Shown piece by piece: positions 10,991-20,908 of a DNA stretch of 64,000 bases. A model generated the notes under the pieces. That model was not told the DNA's origin. It saw only the letters and a list, made by a program, of their open reading frames with translations, and searched no databases. The number at the start of each line of letters is the position of its first letter. Position 1 is the first letter of the stretch. This DNA comes from Mycolicibacter longobardus. Its GTDB lineage: Bacteria > Actinomycetota > Actinomycetes > Mycobacteriales > Mycobacteriaceae. The DNA is taken from NCBI RefSeq assembly GCF_002102265.1, contig NZ_LQPG01000011.1, positions 124,001-188,000 on the forward strand, read 5' to 3'. The position numbers were made by a program, and so were the translations under genes.

Positions 10991-12619
10991 CTAGTGGTGG
11001 CCGTTGGTGCTGCCGTCTTCCTGATGCTCGGCCAGCGCGGTCAGCGCGCGCCGTTCGCTGGCATGCGCGGCCTCGGTGAGCGCGGCATCCTCGGACACCG
11101 GGTCGGCGGTCAGGAAACTGCCGCGGCCGGGGGAGCCGGCCGAGCCGAGCTTGTTCATCCTCTTGGGCAGCGGCGCCCCGGCGTATTCCAGCGGAATCGG
11201 GTGGCCGTGCTCGTCGACCGGGCCCAGCGGCTGGTGCAGCTCGATGTAGGCACCGTGCGGCAGCCGCTTGATGATGCCGGTCTCGATACCGTGCTCGAGC
11301 ACGTCGCGGTCGCTGCGCTGCAACCCGATGCACCACCGGTAGGTGGCGAAGAAGATGAGCGGCGGCAGCACCACCATCCCGATGCGGCCGATCCAGGTCG
11401 TCGCATTCAGCGAGATGTGGAACTTCCACGCGATGATGTCGTTCATCGCGGCCAGCGTCAGCACCATGTAGAAGCTGATCGCCATGGCGCCGATCGCGGT
11501 GCGGACCGGGGCGTCCCGGGGCCGCTGCAGCAGGTTGTGGTGCGCGTAGTCCCCGGTGAACTTCTTCTCCAGGAACGGGTAGATCGTCAGCAGGGTGAAG
11601 ACCGCGCCCATGATCAGCCCGACACCGACCGGGCCGGGCACGGTGTGGCCGAAGGGGTAGAACTCCCACGCCGGCCACAACCGGGCCATCCCCTCGGTCC
11701 ACATCATGTAGAAGTCCGGCTGGCTGCCCGCCGACACCTGTGAAGGCCGGTAGGGGCCCAGGTTCCAGATCGCGTTGATCTGCAGCAGGCCGCCCATCAG
11801 GCCGAGGATGCCGGTGATCATCGCGAAGAACGCGCCGGACTTGATCGCGAAGACCGGCAGCACCCGCACACCCACGACGTTGCTCTCGGTGCGGCCGGGC
11901 CCGGGGAACTGGGTGTGCTTCTGGAACCACACCAGCGCCATGTGCACGCCGATCAGGGCCAGGATGATGCCCGGGATCAGGAGAATGTGCAGGGCGTAGA
12001 GCCGGGGGATCAGGATGGTGCCCGGGAAGTCGCCGCCGAACAGCGCCCAGTGCAGCCAGGTGCCGATGACCGGCATACCCAGTGTGATCGACGACAGCGC
12101 AGCCCGCAGGCCGATACCGGACAGCAGATCGTCGGGCAGCGAGTAGCCGAAGTAACCCTCGAACATGGACAGGATCAGCAGCAGCGACCCGATCACCCAG
12201 TTCGCCTCGCGGGGCCGGCGGAACGCGCCGGTGAAGAAGATGCGCGCCAGGTGCACCATGATCGACGCCGAGAACATCAGCGCCGCCCAGTGGTGCAGCT
12301 GCCGCACGAACAGGCCGCCACGGACCTCGAAGGAGATGTCCAGCGCCGACTCGTAGGCCCGCGACATCTGCACCCCGTTGAGCGGCTGATAGACACCGTG
12401 ATAGATGACCTCGGCCATCGACGGGTCGAAGAACAGTGTCAGGTAGACGCCGGACAGCAGCAGGATGATGAAGCTGTACAACGCGATCTCACCGAGCAGG
12501 AACGACCAGTGCGTCGGAAAGACCTTGTTGAACTGGCGTCGCAGGGCGGCCGCCGGGTGGTAGCGGGTGTCGATGTCGTCTGCTTGGCGGGCGAGCAGGT
12601 CGCCGATTGCAGGGCTCAT
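10991..12619 (-). CDS. qcrB: Cytochrome bc1 complex cytochrome b subunit QcrB
   Basis: Membrane cytochrome b of the menaquinol:cytochrome c reductase (complex III) that supplies the aa3 oxidase; it contains the Qp site. The 542-aa protein has the usual run of hydrophobic helices with haem-ligating histidines ([47 protein letters not shown]) and the actinobacterial C-terminal extension ([16 protein letters not shown]). Start ATG 12619 overlaps the qcrA stop (12616-12619). This is the subunit targeted by imidazopyridine inhibitors such as Q203 in M. tuberculosis. Confidence 0.96.
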   Translation of the reverse strand: MSPAIGDLLARQADDIDTRYHPAAALRRQFNKVFPTHWSFLLGEIALYSFIILLLSGVYLTLFFDPSMAEVIYHGVYQPLNGVQMSRAYESALDISFEVRGGLFVRQLHHWAALMFSASIMVHLARIFFTGAFRRPREANWVIGSLLLILSMFEGYFGYSLPDDLLSGIGLRAALSSITLGMPVIGTWLHWALFGGDFPGTILIPRLYALHILLIPGIILALIGVHMALVWFQKHTQFPGPGRTESNVVGVRVLPVFAIKSGAFFAMITGILGLMGGLLQINAIWNLGPYRPSQVSAGSQPDFYMMWTEGMARLWPAWEFYPFGHTVPGPVGVGLIMGAVFTLLTIYPFLEKKFTGDYAHHNLLQRPRDAPVRTAIGAMAISFYMVLTLAAMNDIIAWKFHISLNATTWIGRIGMVVLPPLIFFATYRWCIGLQRSDRDVLEHGIETGIIKRLPHGAYIELHQPLGPVDEHGHPIPLEYAGAPLPKRMNKLGSAGSPGRGSFLTADPVSEDAALTEAAHASERRALTALAEHQEDGSTNGHH

Positions 12620-13785
12620 GAGGTGCGCTCCCAGAATGCCGGTCCGACAGGTTCGACGAAGTCGCCGTTGGCGACCAGATGCCCGTTGGCGTCAACGGTG
12701 ATCGGCAGCTGTGCCAGTGCGCGTGCCGCCGGGCCGAAGACCGGCTTGGCGAAGTGCAGCGCGTCGAACTGCGACTGGTGGCACGGGCACAGAATCCGAT
12801 AGGTCTGCTGCTCGAAAAGGGAAGACGGGCAACCCAAGTGCGAGCAGATCTTCGTGTAGGCGAAGAAGTCTCCGAAGTTGAAGCTCTCCTGGCCCGCACG
12901 CTTGACCACCTTGGCCATGTCGTCGGGCCGGATGCGGATCAGCATCACCGGGTTGCGGACGCCCATCATGATCTCGGTGAGCTTCTCGTGCGATTCCGGG
13001 GTGGTGCCGTCGCCGTCGGACTCCCGCCACGGGAACACGGTCTCCATACCGCCGGCGTCCAGGTCCTCGGGCCGCATCTTGACGAACGGAGAGTTGGTGC
13101 TCTGCCCGGTCGCCCGGGCCAGGTAGATGGTCTCGCCGGCGTAGCGCGGGGTCCACCCGGAAGTCCACAGCACGGCTTTCTTGCCTTCGGCGGTTTCGAC
13201 GACCGGTTTCCAGGGGTTCTTGATGAGACCGCCGGCACCGGCAACCAGGGTGCCCAGCCCGAACGCGCCGAATCCGACGCCCAGCGAGGCACCGAGCAGC
13301 TTGCGCCGTCCGATCGTGGAGCCCTCGAACGCGTCGGTCAGCTGGGCTGCGACCGTTTTGCGGTCCAGCTCAGCCGAACTGCCGTCGTGGCGTTCCTGGA
13401 TGGTGATCTCTTCGGGGATGAACTTCTTGACGAACAGCACCGCGCCGATCGCGATACACAGCACGGAGAGCCCGAAAGTCAGGCCGTACAGCGGCGTGGC
13501 CAGCGAGTAGGCCAACCCGTCCGCGGACTCCAGGGGCGCGTACTGCCAGGGCCAGAACAGGAAGATCAGCAGCAGGGCCAGCCCGAAACCGCCGCCGGCA
13601 AGGAACCATGCGGCGACCGTGCGCTCGGCGCGCTTCTCGGCGCGGGTGCCCTCGACCGGCCAGCGCGGCTCCTTGTAGATGGTCTCCACACCGTCGATGT
13701 CGCCGCCGAGAGCCAGGAGCTCATCGGTGGTCATCGTCGCCAGTGCGGCGTCATCCGGGATGTCGATCTTGTCGTTGCTGCTCAT
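12616..13785 (-). CDS. qcrA: Rieske iron-sulfur subunit QcrA
   Basis: Rieske 2Fe-2S subunit of the bcc complex. Start ATG 13785 ([12 protein letters not shown]) was chosen because it forms an ATGA overlap with the qcrC stop; the product has 389 aa. The actinobacterial form has three N-terminal membrane helices (two around residues 60-125, one after [17 protein letters not shown], a Tat-like twin-Arg region). The cluster-binding loops are CSHLGC (~313-318) and CPCHQSQFD (~333-341), with all Cys and His ligands present. Acts with QcrB and QcrC in the supercomplex. Confidence 0.96.
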   Translation of the reverse strand: MSSNDKIDIPDDAALATMTTDELLALGGDIDGVETIYKEPRWPVEGTRAEKRAERTVAAWFLAGGGFGLALLLIFLFWPWQYAPLESADGLAYSLATPLYGLTFGLSVLCIAIGAVLFVKKFIPEEITIQERHDGSSAELDRKTVAAQLTDAFEGSTIGRRKLLGASLGVGFGAFGLGTLVAGAGGLIKNPWKPVVETAEGKKAVLWTSGWTPRYAGETIYLARATGQSTNSPFVKMRPEDLDAGGMETVFPWRESDGDGTTPESHEKLTEIMMGVRNPVMLIRIRPDDMAKVVKRAGQESFNFGDFFAYTKICSHLGCPSSLFEQQTYRILCPCHQSQFDALHFAKPVFGPAARALAQLPITVDANGHLVANGDFVEPVGPAFWERTS

Positions 13786-14657
13786 GCGCGTGCCCCGATC
13801 CACAATGCTGCGGCGATGGCGGCGACCATGCCGATAATCCACATCGCCATGCCCTCGGGCGCCGGGCCGAACCCGCCGAGCCCGTAGCCGCCCGGATCAC
13901 GTTCCTCGGTAACGGATTTGACGTAGGCGATGATGTCCTTCTTCTCCTCCATCGAGATCTGCCGGTCGGAGAAGCGCGGCATGTTCTGCGGGCCGGACAG
14001 CATCGCGGTCAGGATCTGCTGCTCGTTGGCCGGCGCCAGGTCGGGCGCGTACTTGCCCGAGGACAGCGCGCCGCCCCTGCCGGTGAAGTTGTGGCAGGAC
14101 GCGCAGTTGAGCCGGAAGAGGTCGCCGCCGCGGCCCAGGTCGTCGCCGCGCAGCGAGGCCTGCGCGATGCTGCCGTCGGCGTTGCGCACCACCGACGGGC
14201 CGCCGCCGTTGGCCTGCACGTAGGCACCCAGGGCGTCGATCTGCTTGTCGTCGAACTTCGGGTCCTTGCGGGGGGCCTGGGCCTCACCGCGCATCGCGGG
14301 CATCCGCCCGCTGGAGACCTGGAAGTAGACGGCGGCTTCGCCGACACCGATCAGGCTCGGTCCGCGGCCCGGCTCACCCTGCAGGTTGGCGCCGTGGCAG
14401 GTCACACACGAGGTCTCGAACAGCTGCTTGCCGGTCCGCAGCAGCGCCGAGGCGGACTCGTCGGCGACCGCGACCTGTGGGGTCGGGGTCAGCAACGCGG
14501 CCATCCCGCCGGCCATGGCCAGCGCGACCAGCAGCAGCAGTCCACCGGAGAGCCGACGCCGCAGGCGCCGCCGGGCGACGGTTTCGTTGTGGCGAGGTCG
14601 GGCCCACTTCTTCAGTGTCTTCAACCGGACACTCCTGTTCATCGGGCGGTTGCTCAT
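13782..14657 (-). CDS. qcrC: Di-haem cytochrome c subunit QcrC
   Basis: Di-haem cytochrome cc that carries electrons from the bc complex to CuA of the oxidase, replacing a soluble cytochrome c. Two haem c sites are present, CVTCH near residue 85 and CASCH near residue 186, with later Met/His candidates. An N-terminal basic region and hydrophobic helix ([19 protein letters not shown]) serve as signal/anchor, and a C-terminal helix ([19 protein letters not shown]) anchors the protein. Start ATG 14657 overlaps the ctaE stop as ATGA; length 291 aa. The operon order ctaE-qcrC-qcrA-qcrB is the standard mycobacterial one. Confidence 0.96.
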   Translation of the reverse strand: MSNRPMNRSVRLKTLKKWARPRHNETVARRRLRRRLSGGLLLLVALAMAGGMAALLTPTPQVAVADESASALLRTGKQLFETSCVTCHGANLQGEPGRGPSLIGVGEAAVYFQVSSGRMPAMRGEAQAPRKDPKFDDKQIDALGAYVQANGGGPSVVRNADGSIAQASLRGDDLGRGGDLFRLNCASCHNFTGRGGALSSGKYAPDLAPANEQQILTAMLSGPQNMPRFSDRQISMEEKKDIIAYVKSVTEERDPGGYGLGGFGPAPEGMAMWIIGMVAAIAAALWIGARA

Positions 14658-15265
14658 CGGATGAAGTAGATCGTGGCGAACAGTGCGATCCACACGATGT
14701 CGACGAAGTGCCAGTAGTAGGACACAACGATCGATGCGGTGGCCTGGGCCGGGGTGAACTTGCTCATCGTGGTGCGCAGCATCAGGAAGATGAAGGCGAC
14801 CAGCCCGCCGATGACGTGCAGGCCGTGGAACCCGGTGGTCAGGTAGAACACGGTCCCGTAGGCGCTCGACGAGATGGTGGTGCCGTGCGTGACCAGGTGG
14901 GTGTACTCATAGGCCTGACCGCAGACGAAGAACAGCCCCATCAGGAAGGTCAGCAGGTACCACCGGCGCAGCCCGAACACATCGCCGCGCTCGGCGGCGA
15001 ACACGCCCATCTGGCAGGTGAACGACGACGCGATCAGCACCAGCGTCACCGGGACCGACTGCCACAGGTTCAGCTCGGTCGGCGGCGGCGGCCAGGCGCC
15101 ACCGGACTGCGCGCGGGCGGTGAAGTACATCGCGAACAGCCCGGCAAAGAACATCAACTCACTGGACAGCCACACGATGGTGCCGACGCTGACCATGTTG
15201 GGCCGGTTCAGCGAATGCACACGAGAAGTGATGGCAGTACCCGAGGACCCCACAGCGCTCGTCAC
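14654..15265 (-). CDS. ctaE: Cytochrome c oxidase subunit III CtaE
   Basis: Core membrane subunit III of the aa3 oxidase. Start GTG 15265 ([18 protein letters not shown]) gives 203 aa, the same start and length as the M. tuberculosis protein; the open frame upstream to 15334 is not conserved. Five helices are evident, including [20 protein letters not shown], the [18 protein letters not shown] helix typical of subunit III, and [16 protein letters not shown]. First gene of the ctaE-qcrCAB operon; a 171-bp region separates it from divergent trpD and should hold both promoters. Confidence 0.96.
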   Translation of the reverse strand: MTSAVGSSGTAITSRVHSLNRPNMVSVGTIVWLSSELMFFAGLFAMYFTARAQSGGAWPPPPTELNLWQSVPVTLVLIASSFTCQMGVFAAERGDVFGLRRWYLLTFLMGLFFVCGQAYEYTHLVTHGTTISSSAYGTVFYLTTGFHGLHVIGGLVAFIFLMLRTTMSKFTPAQATASIVVSYYWHFVDIVWIALFATIYFIR

Positions 15266-15436
15266 ATCCGCAAGTATGACGCTATGTAGTTGTAGAACTC
15301 CACCCGGGGCGGGCAATTCGTTTGAACTGGTCACGTCTGTGCTGTTACGCGCGCGTCAGCGCGCTGTCAGCGCTCCGTCCCCGGCGTGTCTCCGGCTGGC
15401 TTTGGCCACGTGGAGGCGGCGTGCGACGATCGGCGC

Positions 15437-16519
15437 GTGGTCGAGCCAGGCAGCGACGCGCAGCCGAAAACGCAGATAGTGCAGTGGCGGCAGGTACTGG
15501 GCGCTCTGACGTCCGGTGCCGATCTGGCCCGGGGCCAGGCGGCCTGGGCGATGGAACAGATCATGGCCGGATCCGCCACGCCCGCCCAGATCGCGGCGTT
15601 CGGCGTGGCGATGCAGATGAAGGGGCCGACCGCGGCCGAGGTGGGGGAGCTGGCCGAGGTCATGCTGGCCTACGGCCGCAAGGTTCCCACCGAGGAGATC
15701 GGCACCGACACCGTCGACGTGGTGGGCACCGGCGGCGATGGCGCCAACACGGTGAACCTTTCCACGATGGCGGCGATCGTGGTGGCCGCCGCCGGTGTGC
15801 CGGTGGTCAAACACGGCAACCGGTCGGCGGGTTCGCTGTCCGGGGGCGCCGACACCCTGGAGGCGCTGGGGGTGCGCATCGACCTGGGCCCGGACGACGT
15901 CGCGCGCAGCGTCGCCGAGGTCGGCATCGGATTCTGTTTTGCGCCCCAGTTCCAGCCGTCTTACCGCAACGCCTCGGCGGCGCGGCGCGAGATCGGCGTG
16001 CCCACGGTGTTCAACCTGTTGGGACCGTTGACCAATCCGGCCAGACCGCGGGCCGGGCTGATCGGGTGTGCGTTCGGCGAGTTGGCCGAGGTGATGGCCG
16101 GCGTGTTCGCGGCGCGCCGGTCCAGCGTGCTGGTGGTGCACGGTGATGACGGCCTCGACGAACTGACCACCACCACGACCAGCACCATCTGGCGGGTGCA
16201 GGCCGGCACCATCGAACGGCTGACCTTCGACCCGGCTGGGTTCGGGTTCGCCCGCGCCGAGGTGGAGCAACTGCTCGGCGGTGATGCGCAGGCCAACGCC
16301 GAGGCGGCCCGGTCGGTGCTCGCCGGGACCAAGGGCCCGGTGCGCGACGCCGTGGTGCTCAACGCGGCCGGGGCGATCGTCGCCCATGCCGGGCTATCCA
16401 GCAGCGCTGAATGGTTGCCGGCGTGGGAGGACGGGCTGCAGCGCGCTGTCGCGGCGATCGACAGCGGCGCGGCCGAACAGCTGCTTGCCCGTTGGGTCCG
16501 CTTCGGCGCCCAGCTCTGA
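15437..16519 (+). CDS. trpD: Anthranilate phosphoribosyltransferase TrpD
   Basis: Second step of tryptophan synthesis: transfers phosphoribose from PRPP to anthranilate. Motifs are [16 protein letters not shown] (PRPP/Mg binding, about residues 94-109), [36 protein letters not shown] and [15 protein letters not shown] 15437 gives 360 aa; the open frame allows starts back to GTG 15386, and the poorly conserved N-terminus leaves the true start uncertain. Like the M. tuberculosis gene it stands alone away from the other trp genes. Its last 126 bp overlap the 3' end of the opposing exonuclease/UvrC-like frame. Confidence 0.94.
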   Translation: MVEPGSDAQPKTQIVQWRQVLGALTSGADLARGQAAWAMEQIMAGSATPAQIAAFGVAMQMKGPTAAEVGELAEVMLAYGRKVPTEEIGTDTVDVVGTGGDGANTVNLSTMAAIVVAAAGVPVVKHGNRSAGSLSGGADTLEALGVRIDLGPDDVARSVAEVGIGFCFAPQFQPSYRNASAARREIGVPTVFNLLGPLTNPARPRAGLIGCAFGELAEVMAGVFAARRSSVLVVHGDDGLDELTTTTTSTIWRVQAGTIERLTFDPAGFGFARAEVEQLLGGDAQANAEAARSVLAGTKGPVRDAVVLNAAGAIVAHAGLSSSAEWLPAWEDGLQRAVAAIDSGAAEQLLARWVRFGAQL

Positions 16520-18397
16520 GGCGAGCCGCGCGGAGCGGGCCATCGCCGCCCACGGTGCCCACGGCCCGGCCGAACCCAGCGGAGAGGCCCACCCGTCGGG
16601 TTCATTCGGCGGTTCCAGCTTCGGCTCTCCGTCGTCGAGCCTCGCTGAACCGCGGGGTTGATGCGGCGGTTCCAGCTTCGGCTCTCCTTCGTCGAGCCTC
16701 GCTGAACCGCCGGCGGCGGGTACGACGCGCACGATGCGCACCCCGGGCGCGGCCAGCCAGCGGGCGATGAGCGCGGTCTCCTCGACCAGAGCGCCGGCCA
16801 ACGGTGCCGGCTCGGGTACCACGGCCTGGGCGCCCAGCGTGATCGCGTCGACGACGGGCATCGGCGGCACGCCGCGTGCCGCGCACCCGGCTGCGGCCAG
16901 CCGGCCGTACCGGATCACCGCGAGTTGCCACCCGCCGGCACCGTCCGGCGCGGCGGCCACCATTTCTGGCAGGGCAGCCAGCGCGCGGGCACGCTGGCTG
17001 CGCCACAGCGCGTCGATCGCGGCGGCGGTCTGGTCGCGCAGCCGAGCCGCGCTCTCGTAGCGCCCGCGGTCGGCCAACGTGGTCACCTGCTGCACCGCCG
17101 CACGCAGCGCGCCGTTGTCGCTGCCGTCGATCAATGCCGCGGCGCGGTGCACGGTTTCGGCGTACTGCACGGCGGTGACGCCGGGCGTGGCGGGGCAGGG
17201 GCAGACTTCGGCCGGCGGGCAGGCGTGCCGGCCGTTGCGGCCCAATCGTGTTGTACAGGTGCGGATTCCGGTGAATCGCGCGAGCAGTGCGGCCGTTTCG
17301 GCGGCATCGGCGCGGGAGCGGAACGGGCCGATCACCCGGTCGTGACGGGGGGTGCGCACCACCGTCAGGCGGGGGAATGCCTCGTGGGACAGCGTGATCC
17401 ACCACCACCGCCGGGGGAACTTCGATCGCCGGTTATACGGGGGAGCGTGTGCGGCCAGCAGGCGCAGTTCACGCACCCCCGCTTCCAGGGGATGCGCGCA
17501 TTCGACGTGGTCGATCCGGCTGGCCAGGGCGACCATCTCGGTGATGCGGCGGCGGCGATCGGACCCGTTGAAGTACTGTGCGACCCGACGGCGCAGGTCG
17601 GTGGAGGTGCCGATGTAGAGCACCTCGTCGGAGGGACCGTGGAACAGATAGACCCCCGGACGGCGTGGCAGCCCTTGCGCGAGGGTGCGCTTGCGGCGCT
17701 GGGCCGGTGTCGCATGCGACAGGTAGGCGCGCAGGTCGACGAAGGTGTGCACCCGCTGGTTGCCGACCCGGTCGATCAGGGCGTGCAGGACATCGACGGT
17801 GGCGCGGGCGTCGTCGAGGGCCCGGTGGGTGGGTTGGGTGCTGACCCGGAACAGCCGGGACAACTCGGCCAGCCGCACGCTGGGCGCCTCGTCGCGGCTG
17901 AGCACCCGTCGTGCCAGCCGCACCGTGCACAGCACCGGTGGCCGCGGCCAGCCCACCCCGCAGCGCTGCGCGGCCGCGGTGAGGAACCCGACGTCGAACC
18001 CGGCGTTGTGGGCGACCAGCACTGTGCCGTTGCCCACACTGCGGCCCAGGCCGAATCCGGCGAACTCCAGGAAAGCCGGCAGGACGGCATCGATGGTTGG
18101 CGCGTCGTGCACCATCGCGGTGGTGATGCCGGTCAGCCGGACGATCTGGGGCGGGATGCCGCGCTGCGGATTGATCAGGGTGGCGAACTCGCCCTGGACC
18201 ACGCCGCCGCGCACCTTGACCGCACCGATCTCGGTGATGGCGTCCGCGGTGGCGTCACCGGCGGGGGAGGCGCGCCCGCCGGTGGTCTCCAGGTCCACCA
18301 CCACGAACGTGGTCTCCCGCAAGGTGGCCGGGGCGGCCTCGAGTTCGGCTTCGAGTTCAACCAGGCTCAGCTGCCCGCCATAAGCGCCGGAGATCAT
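16394..18397 (-). CDS. DnaQ-like exonuclease fused to a UvrC-type GIY-YIG domain (Rv2191-like)
   Basis: Two-domain nucleic-acid enzyme of 667 aa. Residues ~30-190 form a DEDD-type 3'-5' exonuclease: [10 protein letters not shown] (ExoI), the [10 protein letters not shown] region (ExoII) and [15 protein letters not shown] (ExoIII). Residues ~225-305 carry a GIY-YIG nuclease domain as in UvrC ([26 protein letters not shown]), followed by a Cys-bearing segment ([22 protein letters not shown]) and a UvrB-contact-like helix ([15 protein letters not shown]). The C-terminus is unusual: two copies of [16 protein letters not shown], encoded by the interspersed 41-bp element, precede a low-complexity tail that runs antisense into trpD. 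Possible roles are DNA repair or polymerase III epsilon-like proofreading. Confidence 0.85.
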   Translation of the reverse strand: MISGAYGGQLSLVELEAELEAAPATLRETTFVVVDLETTGGRASPAGDATADAITEIGAVKVRGGVVQGEFATLINPQRGIPPQIVRLTGITTAMVHDAPTIDAVLPAFLEFAGFGLGRSVGNGTVLVAHNAGFDVGFLTAAAQRCGVGWPRPPVLCTVRLARRVLSRDEAPSVRLAELSRLFRVSTQPTHRALDDARATVDVLHALIDRVGNQRVHTFVDLRAYLSHATPAQRRKRTLAQGLPRRPGVYLFHGPSDEVLYIGTSTDLRRRVAQYFNGSDRRRRITEMVALASRIDHVECAHPLEAGVRELRLLAAHAPPYNRRSKFPRRWWWITLSHEAFPRLTVVRTPRHDRVIGPFRSRADAAETAALLARFTGIRTCTTRLGRNGRHACPPAEVCPCPATPGVTAVQYAETVHRAAALIDGSDNGALRAAVQQVTTLADRGRYESAARLRDQTAAAIDALWRSQRARALAALPEMVAAAPDGAGGWQLAVIRYGRLAAAGCAARGVPPMPVVDAITLGAQAVVPEPAPLAGALVEETALIARWLAAPGVRIVRVVPAAGGSARLDEGEPKLEPPHQPRGSARLDDGEPKLEPPNEPDGWASPLGSAGPWAPWAAMARSARLASELGAEADPTGKQLFGRAAVDRRDSALQPVLPRRQPFSAAG
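16595..16708. repeat. Interspersed 41-bp palindromic element, tandem copies A and B
   Basis: Copy A core is 16611-16651 and copy B core 16668-16708, spaced 57 bp start to start. Each runs from GGTTCCAGCTTCGGCTCTCC to GCCTCGCTGAACC, with terminal inverted repeats GCGGTTC/GAACCGC. The two cores differ at one or two positions in the centre. They lie inside the 3' end of the exonuclease/UvrC-like frame, where the reverse strand reads [15 protein letters not shown]. Copy A is preceded by an 18-bp flank (16595-16612) that recurs at 44870-44887. Confidence 0.85.
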
Positions 18398-18494
18398 GCG
18401 GTGACCGTAGGCGGGCGCACCGACATCACGTTGTCGGCTCTGGGTTGTCGGTGGCCGGGGTTAGCGTGCCGGCAACCGATCGAGAGGAATCGCC

Positions 18495-18761
18495 ATGGGA
18501 CAGATCTCGGGTTACTCGGACCACCGGGGTGCGCACGGGAGCGATCCGGAGCCGGTGGTGATCGACTGTGACCACTGCGCGGTGCACGGACCCGCCTGCG
18601 GGGACTGTGTGGTCAGCGTGCTGCTCGGTGTCCCGAACGAGCTGCTCGAAGACGAGCGCGCGGCGCTGGATGTGCTCGCCGAGGCCGGCATGGCACCTCG
18701 GCTGCGGCTGGTGCCGATACGTCGTGACCAGGGATCGAGCCGCCGTTACGGCGTCGCCTGA
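18495..18761 (+). CDS. Small Cys-rich conserved protein of unknown function
   Basis: An 88-aa protein I cannot assign to a characterised family. The central segment CDHCAVHGPACGDCVVSVLLG has the spacing CxxC-x6-CxxC, which could bind zinc or an Fe-S cluster. It is followed by an acidic/Leu-rich helix (NELLEDERAALDVLAEAGMAPRL) and a basic tail. Start ATG 18495 has GAGAGGAATCGCC just upstream, a good ribosome-binding site. It stands between the divergent exonuclease/UvrC-like gene and the NlpC/P60 gene. Coding quality and RBS make it a real gene; it resembles small actinobacterial proteins found beside cell-wall hydrolases. Confidence 0.7.
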   Translation: MGQISGYSDHRGAHGSDPEPVVIDCDHCAVHGPACGDCVVSVLLGVPNELLEDERAALDVLAEAGMAPRLRLVPIRRDQGSSRRYGVA

Positions 18762-18839
18762 GCCCGGCGCGTCGCCTTAGAATTTTCACAATCCGGGCTG
18801 TTAGTGTGACAGCTCGTGATGGACAACGCTGTTGCCATT

Positions 18840-18870
18840 CCGTAACCTATTCGAGACCTTACGTTTCGGC
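18840..18870. promoter_or_regulatory. Inverted repeat CGTAA-N13-TTACG upstream of the P60 gene
   Basis: CGTAAC near 18840 and TTACG near 18863 form an inverted pair about 70-95 bp before the hydrolase start. GTAAC-type half sites are bound by the response regulator MtrA upstream of several mycobacterial muralytic genes, so an MtrA-like site is possible. Only two short half sites support it and no promoter hexamers were recognised with confidence. Confidence 0.25.
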
Positions 18871-18933
18871 GGCGGCACGTCCCCCCGTGCCTCCCTGGGC
18901 AGTGTTAAGGATGCAATCTTGGAGCTCGAACGT

Positions 18934-20079
18934 ATGCAGTGGCGTCTGCGTGCTTTTTGGCGTCCGGGCGTGGGCGCCTTTTCCGGTCCTCTGGCCGGTG
19001 TGGTGGCCGGCATCACAGTTCTGAGCGGCGTGTTGGTCGGCAACGTGCACGCCGATCCCGCAGATGACGCGTTGGCCAAGCTCAGCGAACTGTCCCGGCA
19101 GGCCGAACAGACCACCGAAGCCATGCACACCGCGCAGCTCAATCTCGATGAGAAACTCGCCGAGCTGCAGGCCGCCGATGCCGCGCACGCCGGCGATCAG
19201 GCCGCCCTCGACGCCGCCCGCAACCAGCTGTCCACCTACCGGTCGGCCGTCAACCGATTCGCCGCCACCACCTACATGGGTGGCCGGGTGGGAGGCATGG
19301 ACGCCATCCTGACCGCCGAGTCCCCGCAACAGCTGATCGACAAACTCGGCGTGCAGCGGGTGGTGGCCGGCGACCTGGCGGTCCAGCTGGACCGCTTCCG
19401 GGCCGCCACGGCGCAGGCCGACCAGGCCGAGCAGGCCTCCGCCAAGTCGGCTGAGGACGCCCGCACGGCGGCCGAGCAGGCCGCCGCGGTGCGCGCGGAA
19501 CTGCAGGCCCGCCAGAGCCGTCTGCAGCTGCAGATCTCGGTGGTCAAGTCGCAGTACTACGCCCTCACGCCCGCGCAGCGCACAGCGCTGGCCGCGCCCG
19601 GCCCGGCGCCGGAAGCCGCGCCGGGGGAGCCCGCGCCCGAGGGCCCGCCGCCGGCGCCCGGTTTCCAGCTCCCGGGATTCCCGGCTCCCGACGCACCGTC
19701 GCAGGGTGGTGTGGCGATGGGCGCGCCTGGTGGTGGAGCCGCGACTGCCGTACAGGCGGCGTTGACCCAGGTCGGCACGCCCTACGTCTGGGGCGGGGCC
19801 GCCCCCGGTGGGTTCGACTGCTCCGGGCTGGTGATGTGGGCGTTCCACCAGGCCGGGATCAACCTGCCGCACTCCAGCCAGGCGCAGGCCAACGGCGGGC
19901 AGCCGGTGTCGCTGTCCGACTTGCAGCCCGGCGACGTGCTGACGTTCTATTCGGACGCATCGCATTCGGGCATCTATGTCGGCGACGGCATGATGATCCA
20001 CTCGTCCACCTACGGTCAGCCGGTCCGGGTGGTGCCGATGACCTCCTCCGGCCCGATCCACAACGCCCGCCGTTACTGA
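18934..20079 (+). CDS. Secreted NlpC/P60 peptidoglycan endopeptidase (Rv2190c-like)
   Basis: Predicted D-Glu/mDAP endopeptidase acting on peptidoglycan stem peptides. Start ATG 18934 has GGAG 9 nt upstream (381 aa). A signal sequence (FSGPLAGVVAGITVLSGVLVGNVHA) is followed by a long coiled coil (~residues 40-210, DDALAKLSELSRQAEQ...), a Pro/Ala/Gly linker, and a C-terminal NlpC/P60 domain: AALTQVGTPYVWGGAAPGGF-DCSGLVMWAF with catalytic Cys near residue 296, then HSGIYVGDGMMIHSS with the catalytic His near 344. The layout matches M. tuberculosis Rv2190c, a RipA-type hydrolase. The coiled coil may act in autoinhibition or FtsEX-type control. Confidence 0.93.
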   Translation: MQWRLRAFWRPGVGAFSGPLAGVVAGITVLSGVLVGNVHADPADDALAKLSELSRQAEQTTEAMHTAQLNLDEKLAELQAADAAHAGDQAALDAARNQLSTYRSAVNRFAATTYMGGRVGGMDAILTAESPQQLIDKLGVQRVVAGDLAVQLDRFRAATAQADQAEQASAKSAEDARTAAEQAAAVRAELQARQSRLQLQISVVKSQYYALTPAQRTALAAPGPAPEAAPGEPAPEGPPPAPGFQLPGFPAPDAPSQGGVAMGAPGGGAATAVQAALTQVGTPYVWGGAAPGGFDCSGLVMWAFHQAGINLPHSSQAQANGGQPVSLSDLQPGDVLTFYSDASHSGIYVGDGMMIHSSTYGQPVRVVPMTSSGPIHNARRY

Positions 20080-20191
20080 GCGCCATCGGACCCGCATCCG
20101 CCGCCTGCTGGCCGCGCTGCTGGCAGCCGAGTCGATCGCCGGCGCGGCGGTAGCGGTAGCGGTCCGTCCTCCGGCGGATGCGCCGCTGATC

Positions 20192-20908
20192 GTGGGGGAT
20201 CACCGCACCGTCGTCTTGGAGAATTTCGGAGGGCGCTCCGGCGAGGAACTGCTGTCCCGGGTGGCCGCGAACATCGGACCGGCCGTCGATGCGGTGGAAG
20301 CGTTCTGGGGGACCGACTGGGCGCACCGCATCCAGTTGACGGCCACCGGCTCGGACCGGCAGTTCGCGGTCTTGGCCGACGGTGACGGCGCCGATGTGGG
20401 GCGGTGGTCCGACGTCGCCGCGGTCGCGGTAGCCGACCGGGTGGACCCGGAACGCCGGCTGGCGACCGGTCAACGGATCGTTTTCGCTCCCGGCGCGGAC
20501 GCGATGAGCCCACTGGCGCTGCGAATTGTGTTGACCCATGAGCTTTTTCACTACGCGGCCCGCGCCGATACCGCCATCGATGCGCCGCGCTGGCTCACCG
20601 AGGGGGTGGCCGACTTCGTCGCGCGGCCAGCCCAGGAACCGCCGGGCGTCGAGGTGGGCCCGGTCGCGCTGCCCTCGGATGCCGACCTGGATGCGCCCGG
20701 GCCTCGGCGCACGCAAGCCTACGACCGGGCGTGGCGGTTCGCGCGGTTTGTCGCCGATCGTTACGGGACCGCCAAGCTGCGCGAGCTCTACGCGTCCGCC
20801 TGCGGTCCCGGGCATGTCGAGCCGGCCGTCGCCGTGCCCCTGGTGCTCGGTGTGGACCTACCTGATCTGCTGGCAGGGTGGCAGGCTTGGCTAGCATCCC
20901 TGCAGTGA
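20192..20908 (+). CDS. Secreted or membrane-anchored HExxH protein (Rv2189c-like), start unresolved
   Basis: Likely gluzincin-type metallopeptidase or a derivative. HELFHYAA (HExxH, about residues 116-120 from this start) is followed by WLTEGVADFVA, whose Glu would be the third zinc ligand. GTG 20192 is the first ATG/GTG/TTG in the frame and gives 238 aa. The same frame is open back to 20042 and encodes RTRIRRLLAALLAAESIAG and AAVAVAVRPP, an evident signal/anchor that should belong to the protein, so initiation must occur upstream at a non-standard codon or the sequence has an error. It sits between the P60 hydrolase and pimB', in the conserved mycobacterial order; substrate unknown. Confidence 0.75.
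   Translation: MGDHRTVVLENFGGRSGEELLSRVAANIGPAVDAVEAFWGTDWAHRIQLTATGSDRQFAVLADGDGADVGRWSDVAAVAVADRVDPERRLATGQRIVFAPGADAMSPLALRIVLTHELFHYAARADTAIDAPRWLTEGVADFVARPAQEPPGVEVGPVALPSDADLDAPGPRRTQAYDRAWRFARFVADRYGTAKLRELYASACGPGHVEPAVAVPLVLGVDLPDLLAGWQAWLASLQ

Noticed and set aside
12679..13887. 402-aa plus-strand frame opposite qcrA
   Set aside because: Lies exactly on the conserved Rieske gene; composition is typical of a shadow frame.
16925..18571. 548-aa plus-strand frame opposite the exonuclease/UvrC-like gene
   Set aside because: The minus-strand frame has clear exonuclease and GIY-YIG motifs; this one has none.
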